A program made the position numbers and the translations under genes. The notes under the pieces were generated by a model. That model was not told the origin of the DNA. It worked only from the letters and a program-made list of their open reading frames with translations, and ran no database searches. A stretch of 64,000 nt of DNA from Moniliella sp. 'wahieum' (taxonomy: Eukaryota; Basidiomycota; Moniliellomycetes; Moniliellales; Moniliellaceae): contig RSEE01000001.1 of assembly GCA_003971905.1 (NCBI GenBank), positions 1,697,036 through 1,761,035 on the forward strand, read 5' to 3'. Below, one piece after another: positions 22,361-34,900 of the stretch. Numbering within the stretch: the first letter of the stretch is position 1; every line of letters begins with the position of its first letter.

Positions 22361-23958
22361 GGGGGGCGGTGGTGGTGGTGGCGGCGGCGGCGGAGGAGAT
22401 GGGATACGATGGGATGGGACGGATGGGCTGCGTTCAGGCTGGGCGGCGTGCAGGCAAGGGACGCTGGCAGGGCGATCTGAAATTAGGGATCGAATGCTGC
22501 AAGGAGGGCGAGGGCAGAGTGCCGGCCAGTGCCGGCCAGTGCGGGCCAGTGAGGGCACAGTGCATGGACGCGACAGGAGAGCGTACGGCCGACACGCGCC
22601 GTCGGCTGCCCCCGTGCCGCTGCCCGCTCCCGCCGCCGCCGTGCCGTCCGGCCGCGCACAGCGCTCCCGGGCCGGGGCAGCGCGCACGGCGGGGGTGTGT
22701 GCCCCTATGCGCGCCGGGCACTGGCCGCGTGCGGGGCGCCCGCGCCGTGGCGAGCGCACGCGACACTGCTCCCGCGCCCACAGAGCCCGCGGCCGGGCGA
22801 AAGACGCAGCGGCGGGAGGGCAGTGTTGGGTGCGGGGAACGGTGAGCGGGGGAGCGGTGAGATCTCAGACGCAGCTGGGCGTGGCGGAATGCGGCGGTAA
22901 GCTGGAAGAGGATCGGATTCCGATCCAGATCCAGACGGCATGCTGGCTCAGCGCTTACTCACGCTCCCTCAGACTCAGATCCCAGTCCCAGCCGGCCCAG
23001 CGCGCCTTCCCATTTGAAATGGCTACTTTCAGCAGTCAGCGCTCGCAATCGAATCGTGCGCAGGGCGTCAGCGCTGAGGCTCAGCGCTCGCCAGCGCACA
23101 ATCCGAACCTGAGCCGCGACAGAACGTTCTCTGGCTCGGCTTGGCGCTCAACATTTCATTGCGCTGCGTGGCAGCCAGGGTGCAGGGTGCACGCACTAGT
23201 GACTAGTGACGTCAACATTCCGCATTCAACTTTCAGCTTTGTATGCCAAGCCATTGACTTACCGCTAACCACTTACCAAGTACCGCTTATCAGCCTCAAC
23301 CGCAAAACGTCCATCCCAACCCACAGGCCAACGTCGCTCGCCCATCGCACCCGCCTCTCAGCATCCCACATCTAATCTCAGCGCTGCCAGCCCAGCCTCA
23401 CCTCACCCCCTTTTCCTGCGCACCCAACACCCCCTCTCCACTCCCCCAACTCCTATTATGCGTTTCGCATTGTTTTCTCTCGATCCATGTGCCAGTGCCA
23501 TCGGCCCTCTCCTTTTCTTTTCCCCCTTTCCGCACCAACTCTCGATATCTACGCGCAAAAGGGGGATCCGTCCCACGCCCTTGCTTCCTCCTTTTCGCAC
23601 ATCTCCAATCGGCACATCGTATCTTCCCACAGGTCTCCTCTTAGATCGTACTAGACCGTACCGCCGTCCGTTGTCTCCCATCGTACTCAGCTCGCTGTGT
23701 TGCTGAAAGTCGAACCAGACCTCAGCCTGAGGGGCATACGCGCTCAGCCTGAACAAATACTTACCTACCCTGGCACCCTCATCAAGTTCTACCGCCCAAA
23801 GTGCCCCGCTTCATCTCTAAGTTCCATATCGGAGGGTGCAAAGAAAATGTGCAACCCTACTGCACCCCCCCACCTGCACGTGACGGCTGGGGGGCTGGCT
23901 GCGCCAATCATCGGGCATATGACAGAGTCGCGTCGACGCGTCCCTCCACCCACTTAAA
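22361..23958. other. GC-rich intergenic region upstream of Ecd
   Basis: The first 500 bp are extremely GC-rich with CGG-type runs and repeated GCCGGCCAGT units near 22520, presumably the Ecd promoter. Long apparent ORFs here are a by-product of composition. No gene recognised to 23958. Confidence 0.45.
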
Positions 23959-24315
23959 ATGCCCCCTACCCGTACTCCCCGCCGGTGCCCCCATTGCGAC
24001 ACCGACGCTCACACTCGCACACGGTGCCCCTTCAATCCACGCCCACGGTTGTGCCCCCACTGCCGTCGACCTGGCCACAAGGCTGCCGCGGAGCGGTGTA
24101 GCAAGTTGAAACAAGCAATTGCGACTCACGGGCTACCTGGTGGATCCGAGCGAGGAAGAGAAGCCTTTGGGCGTGAAGCCGAGGCGGCTGCATGCGTGGC
24201 AAGGCCGCGTATACGCCGGCTGGAGGGTAGTAACGTGTCTGAAACCTCCGGGGCTCAGAGACGGGTAGATGCAGTGGAGCGGACAGACACTGCCAGGGCT
24301 GAGGCATGGCAGTGA
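23959..24315 (+). CDS. Small protein with two zinc knuckles, probably part of a repeat element
   Basis: The 118-residue frame begins MPPTRTPRRCPHCDTDAH and carries CPHCDTDAHTRTRC (C-x2-C-x4-H-x4-C) followed by CPHCRRPGHKAAAERC (C-x2-C-x4-H-x6-C). Such paired CCHC knuckles bind single-stranded nucleic acid and are common in retroelement Gag-like proteins. After residue 55 the frame enters DNA that recurs near 52290-52640, so the ORF end may be accidental. It may be a fragment of a dispersed element rather than a cellular gene. No close family assigned. Confidence 0.45.
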   Translation: MPPTRTPRRCPHCDTDAHTRTRCPFNPRPRLCPHCRRPGHKAAAERCSKLKQAIATHGLPGGSERGREAFGREAEAAACVARPRIRRLEGSNVSETSGAQRRVDAVERTDTARAEAWQ

Positions 24316-24530
24316 CTTGAAAGGAACCCACGCGACATGCTGTGGTACGGGGAACCGACGCGGCTGATGGAAGGCTCGCGCGACTGGGCAGATGGAAAGC
24401 TGGAGGAGGAGGTTGGATGATGAAGATGATGCAGCCAAGTGGAGACGAGAGGTTGCCTGTATTACTGAATCAATTGGCTGGAAACGTTCAGGAGTTGGAC
24501 AGGAAAGGCGGGAAGGGAACGAGAATGGAA
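24124..24530. repeat. Dispersed repeat, copy A
   Basis: Strongly similar in order and sequence to 52290-52640. Shared landmarks include GTGGCAAGG, GTAGTAACGTGT, CCTCCGGG, GGCTCGCGCGACTGG and CAATTGGCTGGAAA. The copies are diverged, with indels. No terminal repeats or certain ORF seen. Confidence 0.7.
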
Positions 24531-24636
24531 GGTGGGATAAAGGATCCCCACCAATCGAGGATGCTGACTGTTGGTTGGCCCCATTTTGGTAACCCCCTTC
24601 TGTCTAAGCCCCATCGCACAGCGAAGCAGACGAAGC

Positions 24637-24880
24637 TGCTATAGAGTGCGACTTGGGAGCACTCGCGATCCTATGGATCAGCTGCAGTGCAGCCTTCAGA
24701 CAAGGCGTGAAAAGGCAAAGTTCAAGCAACATCTGAATTGAAGGGAAGGAGACAGAGAGAGAGAAGGGAGAGATGAAGTGAGCAGGGCGCGCGCGCCCTG
24801 CGAGCGGAACTCTTCCGCCCGGTTAAGTGATCGTCACTGATCCACCAGAGTCGTGCAAGGGAACCCCAGCACTACCCTCC
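24637..24880. repeat. Diverged direct repeat, first copy
   Basis: Starts GCTATAGA and ends near GGGAACCCCAGCACTACCCT. The same landmarks, including GATCCTA.GGATCA and GCAGCCTTCA, recur in order at 25272-25585. Confidence 0.65.
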
Positions 24881-25271
24881 AACAGAAGCAAGTGAAGACC
24901 AGTGGGAAGGCACTAAGAATGTCATCCGATAGCACTTCCTCGTTTCACATGTCACACCCAACTAAGGCCCAGGACCCCGCCTCGCATCACCGGCTCCGTC
25001 GGGGCAAAGGCCAATCAGTAATCAGGGCTCAGTGTTCGAAGTCCAACGGGCGGTCTACATGCAGCGCATGTTATTCCCGTCAAACGCGCCCCCGTGCCCA
25101 CGTCAAGCTCACGTCAAGCTCACGTCAAGCTCACGTCATGCGCGTCAAGCGCGTCAAGTGCGTCAAGCTTCAAGCTTCGAGCTTCAAGCTTCGAGATGGG
25201 TCCGAGGCACGACGGTTACCGGGGTTACCCAGTTACCCAGTTACCGAGTTACCGGTTCCCCCTGTAATTGA

Positions 25272-25585
25272 TGCTATAGACTGGTGCGACTTGACTTGGG
25301 AACATTCGTCCCGATCCTAGGGATCACACTTGCACACAGCTGCAACGCAGCCTTCAAGGTGTGAAGACATGGCAAAGTGTGAGCCACACGAACTACGTCT
25401 TTCCACCAACGTCGGAAGGGAAATGGAAACAGGAAACAGGAGGGAGAGAGGAAGGGGGGGATACATGGTGCATGGTGGAGCGAGCACAGGCGGTGCGCAA
25501 CGTGCGAACGGACCTTTCTCCGCCTGGCCTGGCTAGTAGGCGGGCATAGGGCCGTGCAGGGGAACCCTAGCACTACCCTCTCTCT
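25272..25585. repeat. Diverged direct repeat, second copy
   Basis: Partner of 24637-24880; ends near GGGAACCCTAGCACTACCCT. No coding function recognised. Confidence 0.65.
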
Positions 25586-26609
25586 AGCGCTTGGGCCTTG
25601 TCGTTTTAATAGCGCAGATTAGCACGGCAGGGAACGTAGGTTAATTTTTGGGTGGCTGGGGCGGGGTACGGTCGGTGCGGTTGCAGTTGTGCCCACAGCC
25701 ATCGAGTCATCGACGTCGAGTCATCTAGGCATGGACATGTGTACTGGGGACCAAGGAATCCCACCGTACAAGTACCAAGTACAACTAAGCCCGATAGAGG
25801 CGTTCGGGCGACCGGACGAAAGAGCGGATTAGGTCGACCGTCTATGTCCGCGTATCGCCAAAAAAATCCGTCTACGTCCAGGTATCGCCGTGCTTTCCAT
25901 CCGTGGCTGCGTTGCTCCTTGCTGCGGTGCCCGCTGCCGCGCCACACGCCCTGCCACACACGCCGCAGTCCACCGAGCCGAGGTGGGGCTATGCGAAGCC
26001 GCGAACGGGTTTGAGGAGCTGAGCGGCTGAGCGCTGGCCTCAGCCTCAACATGATGGGCAGAGAGGAAGTACTAGATAGCTGTAGTGCGTTCCGTTCCGG
26101 CACATGTGGGCACGTGGAGCGCGGAGCTCAGAATCCGCGGCTTTCTAGCTGTAGGTCTCCTATCGACTATCGTAGATCGCACCCGAAGGGGGAAGCGTTG
26201 GAGAGGCTATTAGAGCTCAAATTAGGCTCTCAGAGGGAGGGAGAGGGAAGGGGTTGGCTTCTCCTGGGTCAGGCGATGGGGACTCCAACAGATTCCTTCA
26301 GTGTGGCTGGCGATGCATGCCAGCGATGGCTTGGAGTGAGTGTTTTGAGTGTTTGAGTTGAGGCTGAGTCCAATGGCGCCCTCGCACGGACGGGGATAAA
26401 TTGAAGCGCCGAGAGTACGCATTTGGGCTCTCAGACTCAGCTCTGCCTTCCTCCTTTTTTTTCCCTTATATCACCCTGCACTACCCATATGCCCCCCCCA
26501 TCGCACACCTGTTCCCCTCCCGTTTGCTCGGCCCAGCAGGCTTTGCCCACGCCTCTTCCTGTTCTTCCGTGCTGCTACGCGCTGCGTGAACTTGACGACC
26601 ACACGTACC

Positions 26610-27516
26610 ATGGCCACCACTCCGCCGCCTACGTCCCCCCCAAGGTATGGAAGTGGGACCACACCCCCGCACCTTACTCTAACATCAATCGTCCCATTGC
26701 CGGGCCGACATTCGAAGCCGAGCTCCCTCGTGGCTCGACCAAACTGCAGTTGTACAACATGGGCACTTCACCCAACGGGCAGAAAGTGCCTATCCTGCTG
26801 GAAGAGTTGATTGACGCGGGCAAGCTTGACAATTACGATGCGTGGTACCTCAACGTGCGCGAGGGGGTCCAGTTCAGCACAGGCTTTGTCGCGGCCAATC
26901 CCAACTCGAAGATCCCCATATTGGTGGACTATGAGTCAAGGGCGAAGGCGAGGGCGAGGGCGAGGGCGAGGGGTTGCGCGTGTTTGAGTCGTGTTCCATC
27001 TTGCTCTACTTGGCAGACAAGTATAACGGGTTTATCCCGACGGACGTGCGTGGGCGCACCGAGACGCTCAACTGGCTGTTTTGGCAAGCGAGCACAGGCC
27101 CCATCTTTGGCAACTTTGGTCACTTTTATGATTTCTGCACTACCAAACACGAGTATGCTATCAATCGCTTTTCCATGGAGGCTAAGCGGTTGCTCGACGT
27201 GCTCGATCGCCGCTTGGCACATGTTCCCTATGTCGCTGGGACCGAGTACACCATTGCCGACATGGCTATCTGGCCTTGGTTTGGCGCGATGGTCCTGGGC
27301 AAACTGTATGGCGATTCGGCGGTCTTTTTGGCCGTGAACGAGTACCCGCACGTACAAGAATGGGCTAAGCGGATCGCAGCCCGCCCAGCGGTCCAACGCG
27401 GCTACATGGTTAACCGAGATGTAGGTCCGTTGGAGGGACAGCTGCGCGAACGGCACGACCCTTCGGACTTTGCGACGAAAACCCAGGATAAGGTGCAAGC
27501 GGCCAACGCAGCGTAA
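26610..27516 (+). CDS. Glutathione transferase, YghU/Nu-class type, copy 1
   Basis: The ATG at 26610 is followed after one apparent missing base by AAYVPPKVWKWD and NINRPIAGPTFEAELPRG, the YghU-type extension. The thioredoxin-like domain has LQLYNMGTSPNGQKVPILLE and NPNSKIPILVDY; the helical domain has [49 protein letters not shown] and the C-terminal LRERHDPSDFATK. Nu-class enzymes use two glutathiones as disulfide-bond reductases and peroxidases in the cytosol. Between DYES and LRVFES a short Gly-Glu repeat (about 26940-26970) expands the usual loop, and a frame change lies there. Stop at 27514-27516. It is one of a tandem pair with 28084-28992. Confidence 0.88.
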
Positions 27517-28083
27517 CGTCACAGACTTCATATCGAGACAAGAAGTCAGTCCCAGCCTGTTTGATGCTCGTATAGCGCCAATTCATGTGTGGATCTCTGT
27601 TTCGTGTTTCGTTCTTGCACCCCACAGGCTCGGAATCCGGCGTGCATAGCATCATCTCTGCCCGTGTCTCTTTTTAGTCGCTTGCCAAGTGGTGGATGGC
27701 CGTACGGATGAGGAGGGTGGCACGGTGTCCCTGAGAGTCGCGCCTCATGCCATCGTACTGGTTGGTCTCTGTGGCATACGAGTGACTGCGGAACAAGGAA
27801 CCCAGCCCCAACAGACCGAGAACCTCCCCGCAGTTGGCCAGGTGGACCGGTGGGAACGGCCAAACCTGCCCGCCTCCCGCTCCAAATAATATGGCTCACG
27901 GGGGTATCGGCTCAGCGACCCGCAGATAATCCGCCTTAGCTCCGCTGGGGAGACACTACCATTAACCCCGCCATTGACCAGCCCTCTTTGGCTTGGCCTT
28001 GTGCCTGCCACCACCACCTTGGCTGCGTGACTACCATCCCCCGCCCGCGCATCGCCGCCGCCCTCATCCTCGCCGAGTGGACC
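27517..28083. other. Spacer between tandem GST genes
   Basis: No ORF of note. It should hold the terminator of copy 1 and promoter of copy 2. Confidence 0.4.
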
Positions 28084-28992
28084 ATAACCTCTCCCTACGT
28101 TCCTCCCCAAGTATGGAAGCAGCCTCCTGTCGACGCGCCCTTTTCCAACATCAACCGCCCAACGGCCGGAGCAACGTTTGATGCGCCGCTTCCACGGGGC
28201 GCGATGCCGTTGCAGCTGTACAACCTTGGCATCTCGCCCAACGGGCAGAAAGTGACCATCCTACTGGAAGAGTTGATCGAGGTGGGCAAGTTGGACAATT
28301 ACGATGCGTGGCTGATCAAGGTGCTGGAAGGCGAGCAGTTTAGCACGGCTTCGTCGCGGCCAACCCGAATGCGAAGATCCCTGTGCTGCTGGACTATAGC
28401 GCGGCGGGAAAGATGGCCCGGTAAGCGTGTTCGAGTCGGGATCTATCTTGCTCTACCTGGCAGACAAGTACGGTGCCTTCCTTCCCACCGACGTCCGTGG
28501 CCGGACCGAAACGCTCAACTGGCTGTTTTGGCAAATGGGCTGTGCGCCCAGTCTGGGCAACCATGGTCACTTTTACTCGTTTTGCACGACCAATACGAGT
28601 ACCCGATCAACCGCTTTGCCTTGGAGACCAAGCGTCTGTTCGATGTGCTCGACCAGCGCTTGGGGGATGCACCCTACGTGGCTGGAACCGAGTACACGAT
28701 TGCCGACATGGCCATTTGGCCCTGGTTTGGTAACTTGATCCTAGGTCAGCTTTTATTCCGATACCGACCGCTTCTTACAGTTGGACAATACACCCATGTG
28801 TTGGAGTGGGCACGACGGATCCAAGCCCGCCCAGCTGTTCAACGCGGTCGGATCGTCAATTTCACCTCCGGACCGCTCGATCACAGTTGCATGAGCGTCA
28901 CGATCCCAATGACTTTGCCACCAACACAGGACAAGATCCTAGCCGCATCTTCCAAGAAAGATGATGAAACCGCCCCTTCCATCGACCAGTAG
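28084..28992 (+). CDS. Glutathione transferase, YghU/Nu-class type, copy 2, possibly decayed
   Basis: Closely parallels copy 1: [97 protein letters not shown] and [12 protein letters not shown], stop 28990-28992. The triplet aligned with the copy 1 start is ATA (28084-28086), not ATG, and no nearby replacement start is obvious; the in-frame ATG at 27988 would add an atypical leader. Frame changes lie near 28350, 28425, and 28590, and the C-terminal tail diverges from the family end after LDHS. It could be a working gene blurred by sequence error or a decaying duplicate. Confidence 0.75.
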   Translation: MTSPYVPPQVWKQPPVDAPFSNINRPTAGATFDAPLPRGAMPLQLYNLGISPNGQKVTILLEELIEVGKLDNYDAWLIKVLEGEQFSTASSRPTRMRRSLCCWTIARRERWPGKRVRVGIYLALPGRQVRCLPSHRRPWPDRNAQLAVLANGLCAQSGQPWSLLLVLHDQYEYPINRFALETKRLFDVLDQRLGDAPYVAGTEYTIADMAIWPWFGNLILGQLLFRYRPLLTVGQYTHVLEWARRIQARPAVQRGRIVNFTSGPLDHSCMSVTIPMTLPPTQDKILAASSKKDDETAPSIDQ

Positions 28993-29739
28993 ACCTACCA
29001 CTCACCCCACTCACCCCGGTTGGGTGGTATATAAATTTCTCTGCCCGCTGGACAATCCAATGGTGCTTTGGTTTACTGGATCAGTGGACTGTTGGAGCGG
29101 CGAGCGCGGACGAGAGGGACACAAGGCATAGTAATCCGACACTGGAGAAGCGCTGGGGGTGAGGTGTGTGAGGAGGGAGGCGGGCCGAGCCCGCCGGGCT
29201 AAGGTTAATCGGTACACTGCTGTCACGCTGGGTTTCTATGACACGCCAGTCAAGGTCATCGAGAAAAGCCAACGTGCAACAGCCAACGAGCTACAGCCAC
29301 GCAAAATAACAACTCAGTTGCGATAGTTTATTTCACGGGGTAATGGTTAGAGAAACGATACAGAGTGAACGCGAGCAGAGCAATAAGCACAAGGGGGAAT
29401 GAAAGGCACGGAGAAGGCCAAAGGGATGGGGTGGGGTGGGGTAGAGAAAAGAACCAAGAACGGGATCGCCCAAGGCAGGTATTCGATTGGCACACTGCAC
29501 GCTGGTGCACGGTAAATTCTGGGGACACACACTGCTTCAAGCCGAGAGAGGGGAATCCGGGAATCGGCCGTGCCACAACCAAAGTATAGAGGGGAAAAAA
29601 AGAGGAAAGGAAAGAGGGAAGGTGCCAACACTCGCCAAGTAAGCCAAGTAGTCCAATTCTGTTCTTAGCGGCACTGTACGGTGAGCTCAACCCGACTCTT
29701 ACTCTTGATCGCACATCGCACATCGCCTCGTTACACTCG
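28993..29739. other. Intergenic region between GST copy 2 and the RGS gene
   Basis: A TATATAA at 29028-29034 is close after the GST stop. Otherwise no gene or repeat stands out; it should hold 3' ends of both convergent genes. Confidence 0.4.
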
Positions 29740-31993
29740 TTACACAGGCAAAGTGTCCCGTAACGCATCCAGTTCCAGCAACTCGTGTACGCCAGGCGGG
29801 AGACTATCCGACTCGCGCGCGGCCGCTTCCATGACAGCGAGAAAGGCCGGGTCGCGCGCAAAGCGCGGGACCGAGTCGGCGGCCATCAACTGGAAAATGT
29901 GGTCTTGGATTTTCGAGTAGAGGTGCAGCAGTTTGTAACTGCGATGCATGTACCAGTCGTGCCGACGAGCCCATTCGCGCCAACACAAGTTTCTTTCGTT
30001 CTTCGAGCGAGAGCACCGGCACTTTTTTCCCCATTCGCGTCCCTTCTTCCCCTGACAAACTTAGTTCCAGCGACGTCATGCTTGCCCCCTCGGTGGCCCC
30101 GGCAAGTGGAAGCGGACTCTCGTCCACTAAATCGCGCGCTGAGCGCTCGAGCACTTGCGGTGCCGTTTTTTGCATGTAGGTCAACAGTTCGGTGCGGAGC
30201 GAATGCTCAAGGTTGAGTTCGGCCGGCGCTCCGGGCGCAAGGTAGGTGTTGAAGATGAGAAAGGCAATGACGATCAAGTCGAGGTGGTGCCGTTCCATAG
30301 CCGTCATCGTCGGCTCGTCCACTCGCTCGCTTCGGTCGGGCTCGTGAGGTTCAGAAGGGGTTGAGGGGGCAGATTTTTGCCCCAGCTAGAAGGGACGAAT
30401 CGCGGGGTACGGGATGAGGTAGGTTTGTCCGCTTGTCGTTCGGCGTCGAGGGACGTACGGCAGAAGCAGAAGAGGTGGTGGAGAAGCGACGCTTAAAGTC
30501 CTGCACATCCAGATAAAACGATAAGTTTTCTTCGCAAAAGTTACGGCGCAAGTGGTCTTGAACAGTTGGCACAGAACGGGGTCGGCCAGGATCTGGCGCA
30601 ATCGGTTACGTGTGCCTTGGTCGCGTGGTAGGGAGACAGTGGTGGGACCAGAACTTGCCCCGGACGCTTGGGCTCGTTCGGTAAAGCTGCCGGGCCGGGA
30701 TCCGGATCCGAGACGAGAAGACATGTCGGATAAGTGTCCGCGGCTGCCGAGGGAATGGGTTGAACCCGTATCTTCGTCGGCGGAAGAGCGGGGCTCGTCG
30801 GGCGAAGCGGCATTCAGCATGGTTCGTTTGATGGTAGGCAGAGGACCAGCGTGCGAGGTAGCTTGAGGGGAAGGGCGGCGGTAATGACCTTCCCAGCGAG
30901 CCACTTCGCGGCCCCGGTCCGTTAGCGCATAAACCGACTTGTAATGACACCGAAACTCGCCCTCGGTGATCATGCCACCCACATCGGCACCACGTACCGT
31001 GACTTTGTCCGATTCGGTTCGGGCATCCGACCGCGCTCGCGCTGGCCGCGGCTTGTCGACAGCCAACTTGATCAGGTCCACCGTTCAAAGTGAGCCAACA
31101 TCTGCCGCCTCGTCACGGCCACAGACAGTGGTAAAGTCCATGAGCCACTCGGTTGCGCCAATCGCATTAAACGCGTGTCGGACCACTCGTACATCTCCGC
31201 CCCTCAGCCGTTCTACCACATCCGACATCTCGACTCCCGCGACCGATCAAAGCCCGGATCGGAGGGAACGTAGTGTTTGACCCATCGAAGCAAAGTGTTC
31301 GGGGGAAAACTGAGGGGTGCCATACTGCGCTTCTCGGCAAGGGTAATTGGCTTGTTCCAGCAAAGCGGCGAAAGAGATAGTCGAGAAGTGGGAGACGGAC
31401 GTTGATCTCGTCATCGGAAGCACGACGGTCGAGGAAGATAAGGCGGATGGGTGGACGATGGGCCTTCATGGCTGCCTCGAGGTGATCGGCTGAAATGCCA
31501 TTGACCGAGAACAAACCGTTCGAGGAGACAGTAGCCCTTGAGAGTGAGGCACCAGATGCCCTTCACGGAAACTGTGCATCGAAGGGTCGGCTGCATTGGC
31601 AATGAATCGTGCATCAAGAAAGTGTTGGCAGATGCTCTTTGCAATCTCCCGATTCATGGTGAAGGTGGTAGTGGTAGTGGTGGTGATGACTCGACTGGGC
31701 TCGTTGGGATCGGGCTGGCGCGAGGACTGGGGCAAACTTGAGTGCACTCAAGTTGGCCACCGCCTCGTCGGTGGTGAAGAGTAAGGGTAGATCTTGAAGA
31801 GGTCCGATGGGTGATGAGCTGTAGGGAGACGACGAGTGTGGTAAAGAGGTCCTGCAGGTCCTGTGCAGAGCAAAGGGAATCATCAACACACACAACGGGG
31901 GGCGGGGGAGGGTAAACCAACCTTGGAAAATGGGCGGTTGCGTGCGCCCGTCTTCATCACCCGGCTGGACACGTTGGGTGGGGGGGCGGACAT
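29740..31993 (-). CDS. Regulator of G-protein signalling with DEP domains (Sst2/FlbA type)
   Basis: Start at ATG 31993-31991 (MSAPPPNVSSRVMKTGARN), then a 61-bp intron 31921-31861 with exon 2 opening DLQDLFTTLVVSLQL. The first DEP region has MNREIAKSICQHFLDARFIA and TLKGYCLLERFV; NGISADHLEAAM and DRRASDDEINV follow. A second DEP has GGMITEGEFRCHYKSVYALT and DRGREVARWEGHYRR. The RGS domain begins LRQILADPVLCQLF, continues FCEENLSFYLDVQDFKRRF and ends EWARRHDWYMHRSYKLLHLY. Frame changes are numerous (near 31720, 31535, 31240, 31085, 30545, 30330, 29985). Sst2-type proteins are GTPase activators for the pheromone-pathway G-alpha at the plasma membrane; DEP domains tether them to the receptor. 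Family call is firm. Confidence 0.87.
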
Positions 31994-34900
31994 GCTGGTG
32001 GGGACGGCGATGGATGGTGCGGAGGATGTGGTCGTGAGAAGTACAGATGGGGGTGCTGGCGGTGATGCTGGCGGTGGTGCTGGCGGTGGGGATGGTGGGA
32101 GTGCGCTTGGGGGGCAGGATGGGCAGAGGGTGTGGATCGGTGGGTGGGGGCGCGGGGCGTCACGACGCGGGGCCTCCGCAGCGCCCCAGCCCAGGGCCCA
32201 GGAGGGACTCTAATCGGAGCGGGTATACTGGGCTAAGCCTTAGCGCTAAGCCAAGCCAAGCCTTGCTATTGCGGATGCATGATTGGCCTCGCTGCTTTGA
32301 AATTTGACGGCGCAGCCCAAACCAAAACACCCTGCAGGGCCTGATCGATGATCGGCAGCCGCAAGACACGGGCGCAGACAGCCGCCGTGGCAGCGCACGA
32401 CGCAGTCCAGCGTGGCCACGCGAGCCTCAATCGAAGAATCGCTGCTCGGAGCGCTGAGGCTGCACTGCTGCATTCCAATGCATGCGGGTGTCCGCCCGGC
32501 CCGGCCAAGCCGCAGGAGACCACTGTCCTGCTCCCGACACTGAGTACTGCGGGGCCGGGGGAGCCGACTGCAGACTGGCACATCGTGAGCCAGGCACGGC
32601 GCCGCGCTGCGCCACACGTCGCTTCCGCTCGGAGGCTCCGGGCAGCACAGCAGCGCCCGCGAGCGCCGCAGCAAGCAGCCGCAGCGCTGCAGTGTCGCCG
32701 TGCCCGGCAGGGTTACAGGGCGCAGGTGACGCACCCCAGCCGCTGCGCCACATTCGGACGAATGGATGCGCTGGCCTGACTCGCCTGGTGCGGCGCGCTC
32801 CGGTGCGACGCAAGGCACGACGCAAGGCACGACGCACGCAGGCCCAAGCCTGCGCCCCTGCGCTGCCCTCTGCGCGTGTGCTGCCTTCTTTGGAAGGCGG
32901 CTCGCTGCCCCTCAGAGTCTGTCTGTCCCTCTCTTCGGCCTCGCCGAGCCATGCCAGGCCATACACTACCGGGGACATCCTCACTAGTCACTAGGTCACT
33001 CCCGATTACCGGGTACCAGCACCCCTGACCCCCCTCTACATCCACACTGCAACTCCTCTACCGTCAACGTCATAATGTGTAGTCGACGTCAATTCAACAA
33101 GGTCCCGCCGGTTATCGAAATCGATACGAATGTCTTGAGACCCCTGAGGGCCCATTATGTGCATTATGTCTATCCTGGATTCCGGATTCAGTATCCTGTC
33201 TTCGGGCGTTTCTCCATGCACTGCTATTTTCATCCGCCCAGTGTAAGGGTCGGGCGATACGGTGTGAGACCAAGTACCAAGAGGTCGAATGGAGACAAGA
33301 TCGACGAGAAGAGCAGTGAGATCGGTGAGGTCTGGGAATCATTACCTGAATTAGCTAAAGGACCGTGCACCCACAAAGCACGCCTTGCACGCTCCACGCC
33401 TCAGGCTGCCTCAGCTGCGTCTCACCTATATTGGCAGTTTGGGTGCTGCAAGCCACTGCTCGGGTAACACTGCGACTGTGGCGGAGTGGCATGTGGCAGG
33501 TGCAGGTGGCAGGTGCCCTGCCGCTCTCGTCCATGATCTCGATCAATGCTGCGGCGCCCACCCCCATCATGCGTCAGCGCGTCTCCCTGTCACACGCCCA
33601 CCACGGTGTCCAGGACGACGGGACGACGGGACGCGGTTGGGCGTATCATGTTACCCAGGCCATATACCATCGAAACGTTCCAAAAAAGGTTCCAAGAGAT
33701 AGCCTCCCTCCCTTCCTCTTCTGTTCTTTTCTTCTCCATCCGTCTTCCCTTCTTGCTACCCTGGCCTCAGGCCTCAGGCTCAGATTCTCAGAGCAGGGAA
33801 GGGTGGTGAGCCTCAGCGCTGATCCAAATATACATTGAGTGTATTATGCCAGTCTGCCTGGCAAGCCGTTCCGTTGGAGCGTCGCCATCGCGCGCTATCG
33901 ATTATCCATCGTTATCACAGAAAAGAAGAATTCCTCAAGAATCTGGCACCTATCTTTTTCTCTTCTCCTTCCTGCCCCTAACCCTCAGATCTCACGTCGC
34001 TTCCTTTCGTGTCTATATCATGTGTCAAGACTTAAAGTTTGAATGGAGGCAGAGACGCGAGACGCGAGACGCGTCTTGTTCACACCAGGCTACTCTGACA
34101 TATCCAACCGTGCCTTTTGCTGCATCTCCCACCCACGAAAGTATAGTATAGCAGGATCTACCACGTTCATTCGTGTCCACACGCGCTACCTCGGGTACGG
34201 ACTGGATGGCGAGCACCAGAGGTCCTGATATCCTGGCGATCCCCCCGGTTCTAGCATTGGGGGCGCTACCAAGTAACACCCGCAAGATCAACGGGTCGTT
34301 TAGGCGTAGCGTCTCCCTGTCCGGGCTTAACCTCTGGCAGTGATAGACGCAGTACAGCAAATAAAGAGGCCAATCACATTAATGTCGCACAGCAGGTCTC
34401 AAGACCTTGGCCATCCCCGACTTCTCGTCTCCAAATAGGACCTAGTGGGAGACATTTCCCCTTTTGTCAATATAAAAGGCGTCTTCTTTACAACGCTGGT
34501 CACTTTGACTTGGGCACGGCACGCAGCGCGTTAGCATCGATTGGTTCACATGTAGTGCTCTTCTTCCCTCCACGTACTGATTTAGGGCGAGTGCGAACCC
34601 GGCCAAAATCCGCAACATGTGTTGGCTTGTTCTTAGTGGGGAAGAAGCGCAGTACATTGGATCGGAAACGCATAGCAAGGAGAGAACGAAAGGGGGGGCG
34701 GACAACCGAAATGAGACACGAGACGCATAATTGGAAATTGGAACGACCTTCTCAAGAGCTACAAGCTTCTGGAGCTGTACAAGCGAGATCACAGTCTCGC
34801 TGTCACTTAATGATATAGAGGTCGTGCGATGTTTCGCAGGATTGCTGGGGTAAGGTTCGGGCGATGCAAGTAAAAGCCAAGAACCAAAAGGTAGAAAAGA

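Larger units (their letters stand above)
24316..26609. other. Repeat-rich intergenic region
   Basis: Holds the rest of repeat copy A, a local duplicated block (24637-24880 and 25272-25585) and a cluster of AAGCTT/GTTACC units at 25110-25260. No cellular gene recognised; the end is the promoter of the first GST gene. Confidence 0.5.

Noticed and set aside
22254-23375. 373-codon plus-strand frame opposite Ecd
   Set aside because: Lies antisense to the conserved Ecd N-terminus and in extremely GC-rich DNA; no recognisable protein features.
26936-26972. Arg-Ala repeat frame in GST copy 1
   Set aside because: The alternative frame gives a Gly-Glu repeat that connects smoothly to RVFES; the Arg-Ala reading is a result of the frame change.
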